Part shown: piece by piece, positions 41,771-49,208 of the stretch
Layout: each line of letters starts with the position of its first letter
How positions within the stretch are numbered: the stretch's first letter is position 1
NCBI GenBank assembly: GCA_964404255.1
Contig: CAYOJJ010000001.1
Coordinates: forward strand, 62,001-126,000
Direction: 5' to 3'
Source of the DNA: JAFDZW01 sp964404255
Lineage (GTDB): Bacteria; Bacteroidota; Ignavibacteria; Palsa-1295
DNA length: 64,000 nucleotides
Made by a program: the position numbers and the translations under genes
The notes under the pieces: model-generated
What the model was told of the DNA's origin: nothing
Database searches by the model: none
Seen by the model: only the letters and a program-made list of their open reading frames with translations

Positions 41771-42331
41771 TTATCCTTTATTCCATAAAGATTTTAGTCT
41801 ATCTATAGCGGCTTCGAAGAATAGGTATTCTGGCCCCTTTAGAGCATCCCAATCTTTTATCCATTTGAAATCCGGGTCAGACCCAATTTCCATATAGGTG
41901 TTGTGATTACTCAGTTTAAAAACGGCCTTATTTACCCGCTCCCAAAGATCACTATAATCTTCTATTCGTAGTTCGGGAAGGTTATCTACAAGCTCGTGAG
42001 CGAGTTCATTCCTATGTTTCCTCAATTCCTGAATTGTATCAAAATCCGAATTTTCTATACATTGCATTTTATCTCTTAAGTACATAAGCGAGGCTTCAAA
42101 AATATCTTTATGAAGCGACTTGACGTCCTCTTTGTAAGATTTAAAAGGCAAACCCGGTCCAAAAATTACGTCAAGATAAAAGTATTTAATCGGTTTTACA
42201 ATCATGGTTTTAAGTATTTCGTAGGCAAGCAGAGTCATTCCGACATACGTCAAACGACGTGTAAGCTCTTCCGGACTCAGACTCTCTATTGATACATCCT
42301 CAGGCCTCAAACTGTGTAATTTTATTTCCAT
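41771..42331 (-). CDS. HEPN-like protein, possible RNase effector
   Basis: A 186-residue mainly helical protein. I do not recognise a named family, but ELRKHRNELAHELVDN (residues 102-117) contains the Rx4H signature (Arg107, His112) that forms the RNase active site of many HEPN toxins and defence proteins, preceded by a long helix as in HEPN folds. An acidic/aromatic tail follows (YLFFEAAIDRLKSLW). No signal peptide or membrane helix is evident. Its start overlaps the stop of the 80-residue gene by one base, and an XRE regulator gene lies upstream on the same strand: a toxin-antitoxin-like layout. Base composition is AT-rich compared with the flanks. The HEPN call is by motif only; similar R..H motifs occur in non-catalytic HEPN proteins. 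Confidence 0.7.
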   Translation of the reverse strand: MEIKLHSLRPEDVSIESLSPEELTRRLTYVGMTLLAYEILKTMIVKPIKYFYLDVIFGPGLPFKSYKEDVKSLHKDIFEASLMYLRDKMQCIENSDFDTIQELRKHRNELAHELVDNLPELRIEDYSDLWERVNKAVFKLSNHNTYMEIGSDPDFKWIKDWDALKGPEYLFFEAAIDRLKSLWNKG

Positions 42332-42573
42332 TAATTTGTCGTCACCCTTTCTGTTTGCTGACTAACCTTATCTCGTTCTAACTGGTAGCTAACATCTCGG
42401 CCCCTACTTACGATCTTACCGGTTACATTGACATCAACATCGTTACCGGCGTTACTACCCGGTTCGTTCCTACTGGCGAGTGAGCGTTGTGTTTGCATAA
42501 CGACTTGCCACCGCTGGTGGTTGAGTGTATACGAAGTTGGTTCGGTACTCATTCCAAACTGAAGGTGCGACAC
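42331..42573 (-). CDS. Small protein of unknown function, coupled to the HEPN-like gene
   Basis: An 80-residue polar protein starting with GTG at 42573, or 73 residues from the ATG at 42552. It is rich in Gln, Arg, Ser, Asn and Val (WQVVMQTQRSLASRN, VDVNVTGKIVSRGRDVSYQL), with no signal peptide or hydrophobic helix. The stop overlaps the start of the HEPN-like gene by one base, implying translational coupling. The XRE gene upstream ends 43 bases before it. A small antitoxin or accessory factor is conceivable from layout alone. The sequence gives no family match I can name, and the frame itself is less certain than its neighbours. Confidence 0.5.
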   Translation of the reverse strand: MSHLQFGMSTEPTSYTLNHQRWQVVMQTQRSLASRNEPGSNAGNDVDVNVTGKIVSRGRDVSYQLERDKVSQQTERVTTN

Positions 42574-42616
42574 CCGCCGTGGCGAGGAGGAATCCCTGAC
42601 GTCCTCATAAATCGTC

Positions 42617-42853
42617 TTAAGCGTTATCCGCTATCTTATCTTCATGATTTTCCACGAATAAGAGTCCAATATCTATCTTGAGCGTTTTGGCGATCTTTTC
42701 TAAATTATCTACACTGATATTAACGGTACTACGCTCTAAAGCGGAAACATAATTCACGCTTAGCCTTGACCGTATTGCCAACTTCTCCTGGCTCCAGCCC
42801 AGTTGCATACGATAGAATCTGATATTTTTTCCAATCACCTCTATTGCTGACAT
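42617..42853 (-). CDS. Small XRE-family HTH regulator (copy 3)
   Basis: A 78-residue single-domain HTH protein (GKNIRFYRMQLGWSQEKLAI, VNYVSALERSTVNISVDNLE, IAKTLKIDIGLLF), homologous to the other three XRE copies. It heads a minus-strand set with the 80-residue protein and the HEPN-like protein. The 21 bases before its ATG match those before XRE copy 2 at 17 positions. A divergent XRE gene (copy 4) starts 143 bases away across a region with perfect palindromes. In toxin-antitoxin and phage-defence loci, such a regulator usually represses its own operon. Confidence 0.88.
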   Translation of the reverse strand: MSAIEVIGKNIRFYRMQLGWSQEKLAIRSRLSVNYVSALERSTVNISVDNLEKIAKTLKIDIGLLFVENHEDKIADNA

Positions 42854-42874
42854 TGGAGAAAATTATTTATATTT
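42854..42874 (-). promoter_or_regulatory. Conserved 21-base leader before XRE copy 3
   Basis: The minus strand reads AAATATAAATAATTTTCTCC plus A directly before the ATG at 42853, the counterpart of the element at 22546-22566. Confidence 0.55.
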
Positions 42875-42946
42875 ATACCAAGTCCACATATACCCAAGTA
42901 GTATACATTTTTTTTTCCTTAGGATACATATGGGTCATTAATAAGC

Positions 42947-42962
42947 GTGCCATATATGGCAC
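42947..42962. promoter_or_regulatory. Perfect 16-bp palindrome between divergent XRE genes
   Basis: GTGCCATATATGGCAC is a perfect palindrome. A degenerate copy, GTGCTGTATATGGCTC (12 of 16 identical), lies at 42989-43004 across the start of XRE copy 4. The two copies are 42 bp apart, four helical turns, as expected for cooperatively bound repressor operators. Confidence 0.65.
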
Positions 42963-42967
42963 AGCGT

Positions 42968-42983
42968 CATATTTGCAAATATA
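42968..42983. promoter_or_regulatory. Overlapping divergent -7 boxes
   Basis: CATATTTGCAAATATA contains the 14-bp palindrome ATATTTGCAAATAT. On the minus strand it gives TATATTTG for XRE copy 3; on the plus strand it gives CATATTTG, one mismatch to TAnnTTTG, for XRE copy 4. The boxes overlap head to head between the two operator-like repeats. Confidence 0.45.
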
Positions 42984-42996
42984 CGTTGTGCTGTAT

Positions 42997-43209
42997 ATGG
43001 CTCATCGGAAAATCGTTGGGGACAATATCCGTCGAATCAGACAAGAACTCGGATGGAGTCAGGAGCAACTTGCTGATAAAGCATTTATGGGCCGGTCTTA
43101 TATTAGCCGGTTAGAATGCGCTCAGGTAAATGTCAGTTTAGATACCCTTGCGATTATTGCTAAAGCGTTGAAGGTTGGATTATCTGCCTTATTAGATGGA
43201 ATTAAGTAG
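42997..43209 (+). CDS. Small XRE-family HTH regulator (copy 4)
   Basis: A 70-residue single-domain HTH protein (GDNIRRIRQELGWSQEQLAD, RSYISRLECAQVNVSLDTLA, IAKALKVGLSALL). The ATG at 42997 is preferred over the open frame extending to 42844, because homology to the other XRE copies begins at once and the upstream stretch is AT-rich intergenic DNA with palindromes. It is divergent from XRE copy 3. The HAD hydrolase gene starts 61 bases downstream. An operator-like half-palindrome overlaps its start codon, consistent with autorepression. Confidence 0.87.
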   Translation: MAHRKIVGDNIRRIRQELGWSQEQLADKAFMGRSYISRLECAQVNVSLDTLAIIAKALKVGLSALLDGIK

Positions 43210-43270
43210 GTGTATTGCTACCGCCATTAAACCAGAATAAATTTCCCGCATCCATCGTTTACACCATTCT

Positions 43271-43939
43271 ATGATCAAAGCCATTGTATTCGATCTCGAT
43301 AATACGCTTGTTGATTTTATGACGATGAAGCGGCGGGCTATCGAGGCGGCCATCGATGCTATGCTCGATGCCGGACTGACGCTTTCGCGCGAGGAGATTA
43401 AATCCCGCATCGATACGATCTATCAGGAGCGCGGCATCGAATACCAGAATATTTTCGACGATCTGCTCTTCGGCCTCTTCAATAAGATCGATCACCGCGT
43501 ACTCGCTTCCGGCATTATCGCCTACCGCCGTGCCCGCGAAGCAGCGCTCAAGCCCTACCCGCACGTTACCGCTACGCTTATGCAGCTCATGCGCCGCGGT
43601 ATTAGGCTTGCCGTGCTTTCCGATGCCCCAAGTAGAGAAGCCTGGCTGCGCTTATGCTTCATCGGCTTTCATCATATCTTCGAGACGGCCGTCACTTTCG
43701 ACGATACCGGCAAGCGCAAACCCGCACCGGAGCCCTTCTTAAAAGTACTGGAGCAGCTCGATGTAAAACCGGAAGAAGCCCTGATGGTTGGCGATTGGGC
43801 CGAGCGCGATATTATCGGCGCGAAATCAGTCGGCATGAAAACGGCGTTCGCCCGCTATGGCGATTCCTTCGGCACCAAGGAGCACAATGCCGATTTCGAA
43901 CTGGCCGATATTTCAGAGCTTCTGGAGATTGCGATCTAA
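43271..43939 (+). CDS. HAD superfamily hydrolase
   Basis: A 222-residue protein with all four HAD motifs: FDLDNT (nucleophile Asp8 and acid/base Asp10), LSDAPS, KRKPAPEPF with the motif III lysine, and VGDWAERDIIGAK. A helical cap (about 15-90) marks subfamily IA. Such enzymes are mostly phosphatases of small metabolites; the substrate cannot be predicted. It begins a plus-strand cluster with the pentapeptide, acpS and MerR genes, with a 3-base gap to the next gene. Confidence 0.92.
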   Translation: MIKAIVFDLDNTLVDFMTMKRRAIEAAIDAMLDAGLTLSREEIKSRIDTIYQERGIEYQNIFDDLLFGLFNKIDHRVLASGIIAYRRAREAALKPYPHVTATLMQLMRRGIRLAVLSDAPSREAWLRLCFIGFHHIFETAVTFDDTGKRKPAPEPFLKVLEQLDVKPEEALMVGDWAERDIIGAKSVGMKTAFARYGDSFGTKEHNADFELADISELLEIAI

Positions 43940-43942
43940 GCC

Positions 43943-44509
43943 ATGCCCGAATACATCGAAGGCCGCGCCTTTACCCAGGAAGATCTTAGCGAAGGGCTTG
44001 CTACTTGCAATTATGAGGACTGCACCTTCAACGGCTGCGATCTGAGCGGTATGAAGCTCAATAACTGTGTCTTTATCGATTGTGTGTTTACCAGTTGCAA
44101 TCTCAGCAATGCCAGCGTGAAGGAGACCGGGTTTCGCGCCGTGAAATTTATCGAAAGCAAACTCACCGGCGTAGATTTTTCCGAGATCAACGACATGGTA
44201 GTCGATATGTCGTTCGATCATTGCATTCTCGAATATGCGTCCTTCCTCGGGCTGCACATGAAGAAGACAACGTTTAACGAGTGCTCGCTCAAAAGCGCCG
44301 TCTTTGAAAATGCAGACTTCTCCGGTTCGAGCTTTGCCGAGTGCAACCTCGAACGTGCCCTCTTCCTAAATACTAATCTCGAAAAGGCCGATCTTTCTAC
44401 CGCGTATAATATCGCCCTCGATCCCGAAGAGAACCGCCTGAAGAAAGCAGCGTTCTCGCTTAGTAACTGCACCGGCTTACTCGTTAAATACGATCTGATC
44501 TACAAATGA
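43943..44509 (+). CDS. Pentapeptide repeat protein
   Basis: A 188-residue protein built of A(D/N)LxX-type pentapeptide repeats (CTFNGCDLSGMKLNNCVFID, SNASVKETGFRAVKF, CSLKSAVFENADFSGSSFAE, NLERALFLNTNLEKADLS), predicted to form a right-handed quadrilateral helix. Some relatives (Qnr, MfpA) mimic DNA and protect gyrase; most are uncharacterised. It sits between the HAD and acpS genes, with a 4-base ATGA overlap at its end, so it is translationally coupled to acpS. Confidence 0.92.
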   Translation: MPEYIEGRAFTQEDLSEGLATCNYEDCTFNGCDLSGMKLNNCVFIDCVFTSCNLSNASVKETGFRAVKFIESKLTGVDFSEINDMVVDMSFDHCILEYASFLGLHMKKTTFNECSLKSAVFENADFSGSSFAECNLERALFLNTNLEKADLSTAYNIALDPEENRLKKAAFSLSNCTGLLVKYDLIYK

Positions 44510-44892
44510 TCTTCGGCATAGGCATCGATACGATAGAAGTAGCGCGCATCAAGCAGACGATCGAGCACTACGGCACGCAGTTTACCGGGCGCATCTACGG
44601 TGAGCACGAAATCGCTTATTGCCAGAGCCGTGCAAAGCTCTATGAGCATTTCGCCGCCCGCTTTGCCGCCAAAGAAGCTTTTGCTAAAGCATTGGGCACA
44701 GGTGTTCGCCGAGGTTTCCGGTGGAAGGAAGTAACGGTTCGCAATGCCATGAGCGGAAAGCCGCTTATCGAACTGCAAGGCAGTATGATCGAACGAGCCA
44801 GCTCACTTATTAAAGAAGAATATAACTGCCAGCTTTCGATCACGCACACAGCTGAAATTGCGGAAGCTATAGTAGTGATCGAAACGTTGTAA
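44506..44892 (+). CDS. acpS: Holo-[acyl-carrier-protein] synthase
   Basis: A 128-residue enzyme that transfers 4'-phosphopantetheine from CoA to apo-ACP. The magnesium-binding aspartate is in FGIGIDTIEVARI, and the catalytic Glu and Lys in RFAAKEAFAKALGTG. Length is typical of the AcpS trimer type. It overlaps the pentapeptide gene by 4 bases. Confidence 0.94.
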   Translation: MIFGIGIDTIEVARIKQTIEHYGTQFTGRIYGEHEIAYCQSRAKLYEHFAARFAAKEAFAKALGTGVRRGFRWKEVTVRNAMSGKPLIELQGSMIERASSLIKEEYNCQLSITHTAEIAEAIVVIETL

Positions 44893-44899
44893 CGATTAG

Positions 44900-45457
44900 A
44901 TGGGCACCACCGCCCTTCCTTGGCGTCACTTAACCCCCTCGATGACCATGCAAGGCGAATTTTTCGATGTACCGAATATCAAGCCGGGCGATGAGCTTCC
45001 GGCCGAACCGCCCTCAGCCGCCGAACGCTCGCGCCGCGGCCTGAAAGATTTTACCATCCCGAAATTATATCACTCGATCTCCGAAGTCAGCACGATGACC
45101 GGCATCGAGCAATACGTTCTTCGCTACTGGGAAACGGAGTTCGACGACCTGCGCCCGCACAAGAACCGCGCCGGCAACCGCATCTACGCCGAAAAAGACA
45201 TCAAGCTTATCTTCCGCATTAAAGAGCTGCTGCGCAACGAACGCTATACCATCGAAGGAGCAAAGCACGTCCTTAAAGAAGAGCGCGAGGAAGAACGCAA
45301 GACTCAATCCGAACCGGCACCGAAGCGCATCGAAACCGATAAATCTCAACTAATGATCATCCCTCCGCCGCCGCCAAAAGAGATCAGCGTAAAGCGCGAG
45401 GACATTGCAGAGCTACGCCAATCGCTCGTAAAGCTGCGCGAGTTGCTTTCGCGCTAA
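44900..45457 (+). CDS. MerR-family transcriptional regulator
   Basis: A 185-residue protein. Residues about 53-125 are a MerR winged HTH (KLYHSISEVSTMTGIEQYVL, RYWETEFDDLRPHKNRAGNR, IYAEKDIKLIFRIKELLRNE). A basic/acidic stretch, a PPPPPP linker and a short C-terminal helix (DIAELRQSLVKLRELLSR) follow, perhaps a dimerisation helix; no metal-binding cysteines are seen. The start may be the ATG at 44900, 44942 or 44948. It follows acpS by 7 bases. A MerR protein with this RYWE/NRxGNR signature is commonly next to lipid or translation genes in this phylum, but its target is unknown. Confidence 0.88.
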   Translation: MGTTALPWRHLTPSMTMQGEFFDVPNIKPGDELPAEPPSAAERSRRGLKDFTIPKLYHSISEVSTMTGIEQYVLRYWETEFDDLRPHKNRAGNRIYAEKDIKLIFRIKELLRNERYTIEGAKHVLKEEREEERKTQSEPAPKRIETDKSQLMIIPPPPPKEISVKREDIAELRQSLVKLRELLSR

Positions 45458-45475
45458 GCATTCTCTATTCAGATA

Positions 45476-46042
45476 CTACACTCTCAGCGAACCTCGAAAT
45501 CCTCTGGCCGCATAGTAGGAATCTGCGCCATTGTGATAGTAGAATACTGTATTATAGCGGCGATCGCAAAAAACAGCGCCTCCGAGTTTTCTGATTTTGG
45601 TAGGCGTTAATATCCAGCTTGAAGTTTTCTGGTCGAACTCGCCAAGTTCTTGCAGGTTTCGGTATTCTTCTTCGCTTAGTATATCGATACCTATTTCTTC
45701 GGCCATCGTCAGCGCATCGCTCTTCGGCTTATTCTCTTTGCGCGCATTTAATGCGGCGCGGTCGTAACATAAACTGCGGCGCTCTTTAGGGCTCTCGGCC
45801 GAGCAATCGTAGAAAATATATTCACCCGCTTTTTTATCAAAACCTATAACATCGGGCTCGCCGCCGGTACGTTCCATTTCTGAGAGTGACCATAGTTTAG
45901 CGCTCTGCTTTTCAAGCTTCTTCTGCACATCGGCCCAGTCGATACCTTTATGCCGGTTCTTATGCTTCTCAAAACGGGCTTGCAATGTTGCAAGCAAACT
46001 CTTTGTCTGCTCGGCGGTGAGATTCTTTTTAGTAGCAGCCAT
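45476..46042 (-). CDS. DUF4256 family protein
   Basis: A 188-residue protein. Typical blocks of DUF4256 are LLATLQARFEKHKNRHKGID, MERTGGEPDVIGFDKK, IFYDCSAESPKERRSLCYD, MAEEIGIDILSEEEYRNLQ, SSWILTPTKIRKLGGAVFCD and YYHNGADSYYAARGFRG. The family has no known function. It lies 9 bases downstream of a VOC gene on the same strand, so they probably share a transcript. Confidence 0.9.
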   Translation of the reverse strand: MAATKKNLTAEQTKSLLATLQARFEKHKNRHKGIDWADVQKKLEKQSAKLWSLSEMERTGGEPDVIGFDKKAGEYIFYDCSAESPKERRSLCYDRAALNARKENKPKSDALTMAEEIGIDILSEEEYRNLQELGEFDQKTSSWILTPTKIRKLGGAVFCDRRYNTVFYYHNGADSYYAARGFRGSLRV

Positions 46043-46051
46043 AGCAGTGTA

Positions 46052-46420
46052 TTAGCGATGCTGGTCGATTAGGATAACATTTCCATCGGGGTCGGTGAGC
46101 ATGAGGCTAGCCGGACCGGTAGTGCTCTCATCAGCTTCGCTAAGCAAAGGAATAGCATTCTGTTTTAAATGCTGTTGTATCTGGCGCACATCCTCAAAGG
46201 GATCGACATTCTTTGCATTTTCATCCCAGCCCGGATTAAAGGTGAGAACATTTCCCTGAAACATCCCCTGGAAAATTCCTATAAGGGCATTACCATTCTT
46301 CATGATAATGTAATTCTTCATATCGCCGGCAAAGGCGGTAAAGCCGAGGTTCTCATAAAATGCTTTGGAAGCCGCCAGGTCCTTGACGCTCAAGCTCATC
46401 GAGAATGCTCCTAAATTCAT
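46052..46420 (-). CDS. VOC family protein (glyoxalase fold)
   Basis: A 122-residue vicinal-oxygen-chelate protein: FSMSLSVKDLAASKAFYENL and LMLTDPDGNVILIDQHR are hallmark strands. A strong Shine-Dalgarno (AAAGGAG) precedes the ATG. Such proteins include dioxygenases, antibiotic-binding proteins and epimerases; substrate unknown. It is paired with the DUF4256 gene. Confidence 0.9.
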   Translation of the reverse strand: MNLGAFSMSLSVKDLAASKAFYENLGFTAFAGDMKNYIIMKNGNALIGIFQGMFQGNVLTFNPGWDENAKNVDPFEDVRQIQQHLKQNAIPLLSEADESTTGPASLMLTDPDGNVILIDQHR

Positions 46421-46484
46421 TTGCTCTCCTTTGATAATGGTTTGATTATACTATACGGTGCTGCTAAAATACGATACTCAAATA

Positions 46485-47477
46485 CTACTTCCCGTAACTG
46501 CTAACTAACTCCATTGCTTGCTTAAATCGCGGCGTCGCAATATTCTTTGTAACCTCATTCAAATGTACGAGGGCATATTCTATTTTTCTATCCTCAGGCG
46601 TAAGATCCATCTCACCGGCCCAGATCTTATTGTGAAAATCTCTGAAGTCATGCTTTGTTGCAGTCTCTATATCGATAGCGACCTTCTTATGATGAACAAC
46701 CACAAGGAAGACAGCAAAATAGGAAACGTGCATCACCTGACGCATGAGATAAAACCGGGCCCGCTCATATTCGCTTGGCTGGCGACCGAAGTAATTTGAG
46801 AGTAGATCTATCTCATCGTCATCACTGGCAACGGTAAAATTAGCAACGATGGATAGATCGGAATAGCGGTCGTTATTAAAAGCGGCCTCCCAATCGGAAA
46901 GCCAGGGCCGCGTACCATCGAATAAAATATTTTCTGGCTTAAGGTCATTATGTGAAGACACTAGCTCATCAGTTGAGCGAGGATAGATAGCGGCGATTTC
47001 ATTCAGGGCAGCAATAGGATTCGTTGCCATCGCTTCCGGCACAATAGCTGCCTGCTGCAACATCTTAGCGAAGCGCACCGCTGTATCGATACTATGAATT
47101 GTTTTTGCAAATAACGGCAGTGAGTGCAGCCTTTTAAGCAATGGCGCTAGTTGCCGGTTCGCTTCGGTAAGTGGAAAGGGCGCGAGTTCTATATAATCGG
47201 TAATATGAATTGCATCCTCGACACCGGCATAATAGACCTTCGGGGCAATCCCTGCTTCGGCCGCCGCTTTCATAGCGGAATAATAGGATAAGGTTGGGTC
47301 CTGTAGTGTATCGGTACGGGCAATCTTGAGCAGGTATGGCTTACCGTGCACGACGATGCGGTACACCAGTGCATTGCTGAGGCCGGTGGTTAATTCTTTA
47401 CAATCCTCGAAGTCCGAAACTCCGAAGGCGATCTGAAGGGTATTTTTTACTGCGGGAAGGTTATGTTCGGCTATCAT
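46485..47477 (-). CDS. Aminoglycoside/choline kinase-like phosphotransferase
   Basis: A 330-residue protein of the APH/ChoK family. It has an N-lobe with YLLKIARTD, the Brenner catalytic motif SHNDLKPENILF and the metal-binding LSDWEAAFNNDRYSDLS. Members phosphorylate small alcohols such as aminoglycosides, choline, ethanolamine or sugars; no specific resistance-gene signature is seen. It is divergent from the M28 peptidase gene, and its upstream region is short. Confidence 0.87.
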   Translation of the reverse strand: MIAEHNLPAVKNTLQIAFGVSDFEDCKELTTGLSNALVYRIVVHGKPYLLKIARTDTLQDPTLSYYSAMKAAAEAGIAPKVYYAGVEDAIHITDYIELAPFPLTEANRQLAPLLKRLHSLPLFAKTIHSIDTAVRFAKMLQQAAIVPEAMATNPIAALNEIAAIYPRSTDELVSSHNDLKPENILFDGTRPWLSDWEAAFNNDRYSDLSIVANFTVASDDDEIDLLSNYFGRQPSEYERARFYLMRQVMHVSYFAVFLVVVHHKKVAIDIETATKHDFRDFHNKIWAGEMDLTPEDRKIEYALVHLNEVTKNIATPRFKQAMELVSSYGK

Positions 47478-47597
47478 AGTATGTATTGGTTGGTGGCTGC
47501 AGGTTCATAACACGGCCTTGTTCCCATGCACGAACTGATACTACGGCCATCATGTTTTTTCCGGGCGCCGAAATTCCGCGCCCTACAATACCCGCTT

Positions 47598-49208
47598 ATG
47601 AGATCACCCCTTATTGTTGTTGCTCTATCCTGCATCACTCTCTTTTTCTCTGCCTGTACTTACATTACAAAAGTAAGCGATAGCCAGGCCTACGTATCTT
47701 CCATCGATGCTGAAATTCTCAAGCGGCATCTGTCAGTTATCGCAAGTGATAGCCTCGAAGGCCGCGAGATGGCTACCGAAGGAGAGCATAAAACTACGGC
47801 GTATATCTCGGGTGTCTTCCGCAGTATCGGTCTGAAGCAGCCAATGGGTACAAATAATTATTTGCAGGGCTTTGAGGTCGTAAAAGATTCTATCGTTGCG
47901 GCAACTATACAGATAGATGGTAAGACGTTCTCTCTTTTCACGTATGGCCGTATCGAGCCCTGGCTAAACAACACCGCCGATCTTTCTACTTCAGAGATTG
48001 TCTTTGCAGGCTATGGCATCGATACCCTACAATATAATGACTATGCGAACATAGACGTTAATGGAAAGACGGTATTGATCTGCGACGGAGAGCCGAAAGC
48101 CGATTCTAGTCATTTCAGTCATTACATCATTACCGGCACGACTAAGCGTTCGCCTTGGTCGCGCTACCCGAATGGCGATTCAAAAAAACTCGCGGCTGCA
48201 AAAGCTCATGGAGCGAAAGCAGTATTTGTATTTGATCCTTCGCTCGATACGATTGCGGCTTCTTATATTCGCTATGCCGTCGGTGGTTTCCACCCACCTC
48301 ATAGCGAAGAAACCGAGCAGAATAATATCTGCATGGTCATTGGTAATCCTATCGCAAAAGTATTGCTCGGCGAAGCAAAGTATAATGAGATCTTTTCACT
48401 CCTTCATAGTAAAAAAGGATTACCGACTTCTTTTACTATTGAAAAACCACTGCAGTATCATTTCAAAAAAGAGACCGCCCATAAAACCTCAAATAACGTA
48501 GTCGGCTATATCGAAGGGACCGATAAGAAAAACGAATATGTCATCGTCTCCGCGCATAACGATCATCTCGGCACACATAACGGTATGATCTACCATGGTG
48601 CCGATGATAACGGCTCCGGTACATCCGGATTAATGGGTATTGCTCAAGCCTTTGCTACTGCGGCATCTAAAGGGATGCGTCCGCGCCGCTCAGTGATCTT
48701 TCTTTCGGTGACCGGCGAAGAGAAAGGTCTTTTCGGTTCGAAGAATTATGTTGCCCATCCGCTCTTTCCACTAGAGCAAACCGTTGCCGATGTAAATACG
48801 GATATGATCGGACGAGTTGATTCAGCTCACGAAGCGCGGCGCGATTCCAACTACCTATATGTAATTGGCGCCGGAAGACTCAGCTCTGAACTCTATACAA
48901 TCAATGAGCGCAATAACAAAGAGCATATCGGTTTGAAATTAGATTATCTGTTCGATTCGTTAGACGATCCGAATAGATTTTACTACCGCTCCGATCACTA
49001 TGAATTCGCGCAGAAGAACATCCCGATCGTTTTTTATTTCGATGGCGTGCATAAAGATTATCACCGCCCGAGCGATACCTTCGATAAGATAGATTTTCCG
49101 CTAATGGCTACGCGCGCCCGGCTTGCCTTCTTAACTGCCTGGGAAATAGCGAATCGTGATGAACGCTTGAAAGTGGATAGGACCGATCACTCGCCGCCGG
49201 CTAATTAG
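47598..49208 (+). CDS. M28 family metallopeptidase lipoprotein
   Basis: The ATG at 47598 gives a 536-residue protein with a lipobox LFFSAC (Cys20); an open extension of 24 codons upstream lacks signal character. A protease-associated insert region (about 120-270; IVFAGYGIDTLQYNDYANID) precedes the peptidase core. The zinc ligands appear in SAHNDHLG, GADDNGSG, VTGEEKG and NTDMIGR, with a final SDHYEF. Peptidases of this family (aminopeptidase or glutamate carboxypeptidase type) remove N-terminal residues. Export to the periplasm or outer membrane is expected. It converges with the serine hydrolase gene, overlapping it by 8 bases. Confidence 0.92.
   Translation: MRSPLIVVALSCITLFFSACTYITKVSDSQAYVSSIDAEILKRHLSVIASDSLEGREMATEGEHKTTAYISGVFRSIGLKQPMGTNNYLQGFEVVKDSIVAATIQIDGKTFSLFTYGRIEPWLNNTADLSTSEIVFAGYGIDTLQYNDYANIDVNGKTVLICDGEPKADSSHFSHYIITGTTKRSPWSRYPNGDSKKLAAAKAHGAKAVFVFDPSLDTIAASYIRYAVGGFHPPHSEETEQNNICMVIGNPIAKVLLGEAKYNEIFSLLHSKKGLPTSFTIEKPLQYHFKKETAHKTSNNVVGYIEGTDKKNEYVIVSAHNDHLGTHNGMIYHGADDNGSGTSGLMGIAQAFATAASKGMRPRRSVIFLSVTGEEKGLFGSKNYVAHPLFPLEQTVADVNTDMIGRVDSAHEARRDSNYLYVIGAGRLSSELYTINERNNKEHIGLKLDYLFDSLDDPNRFYYRSDHYEFAQKNIPIVFYFDGVHKDYHRPSDTFDKIDFPLMATRARLAFLTAWEIANRDERLKVDRTDHSPPAN

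Noticed and set aside
46485..47477. Aminoglycoside resistance gene
   Set aside because: Only general kinase motifs are present; the family covers many small-molecule kinases and no resistance-specific signature is seen.
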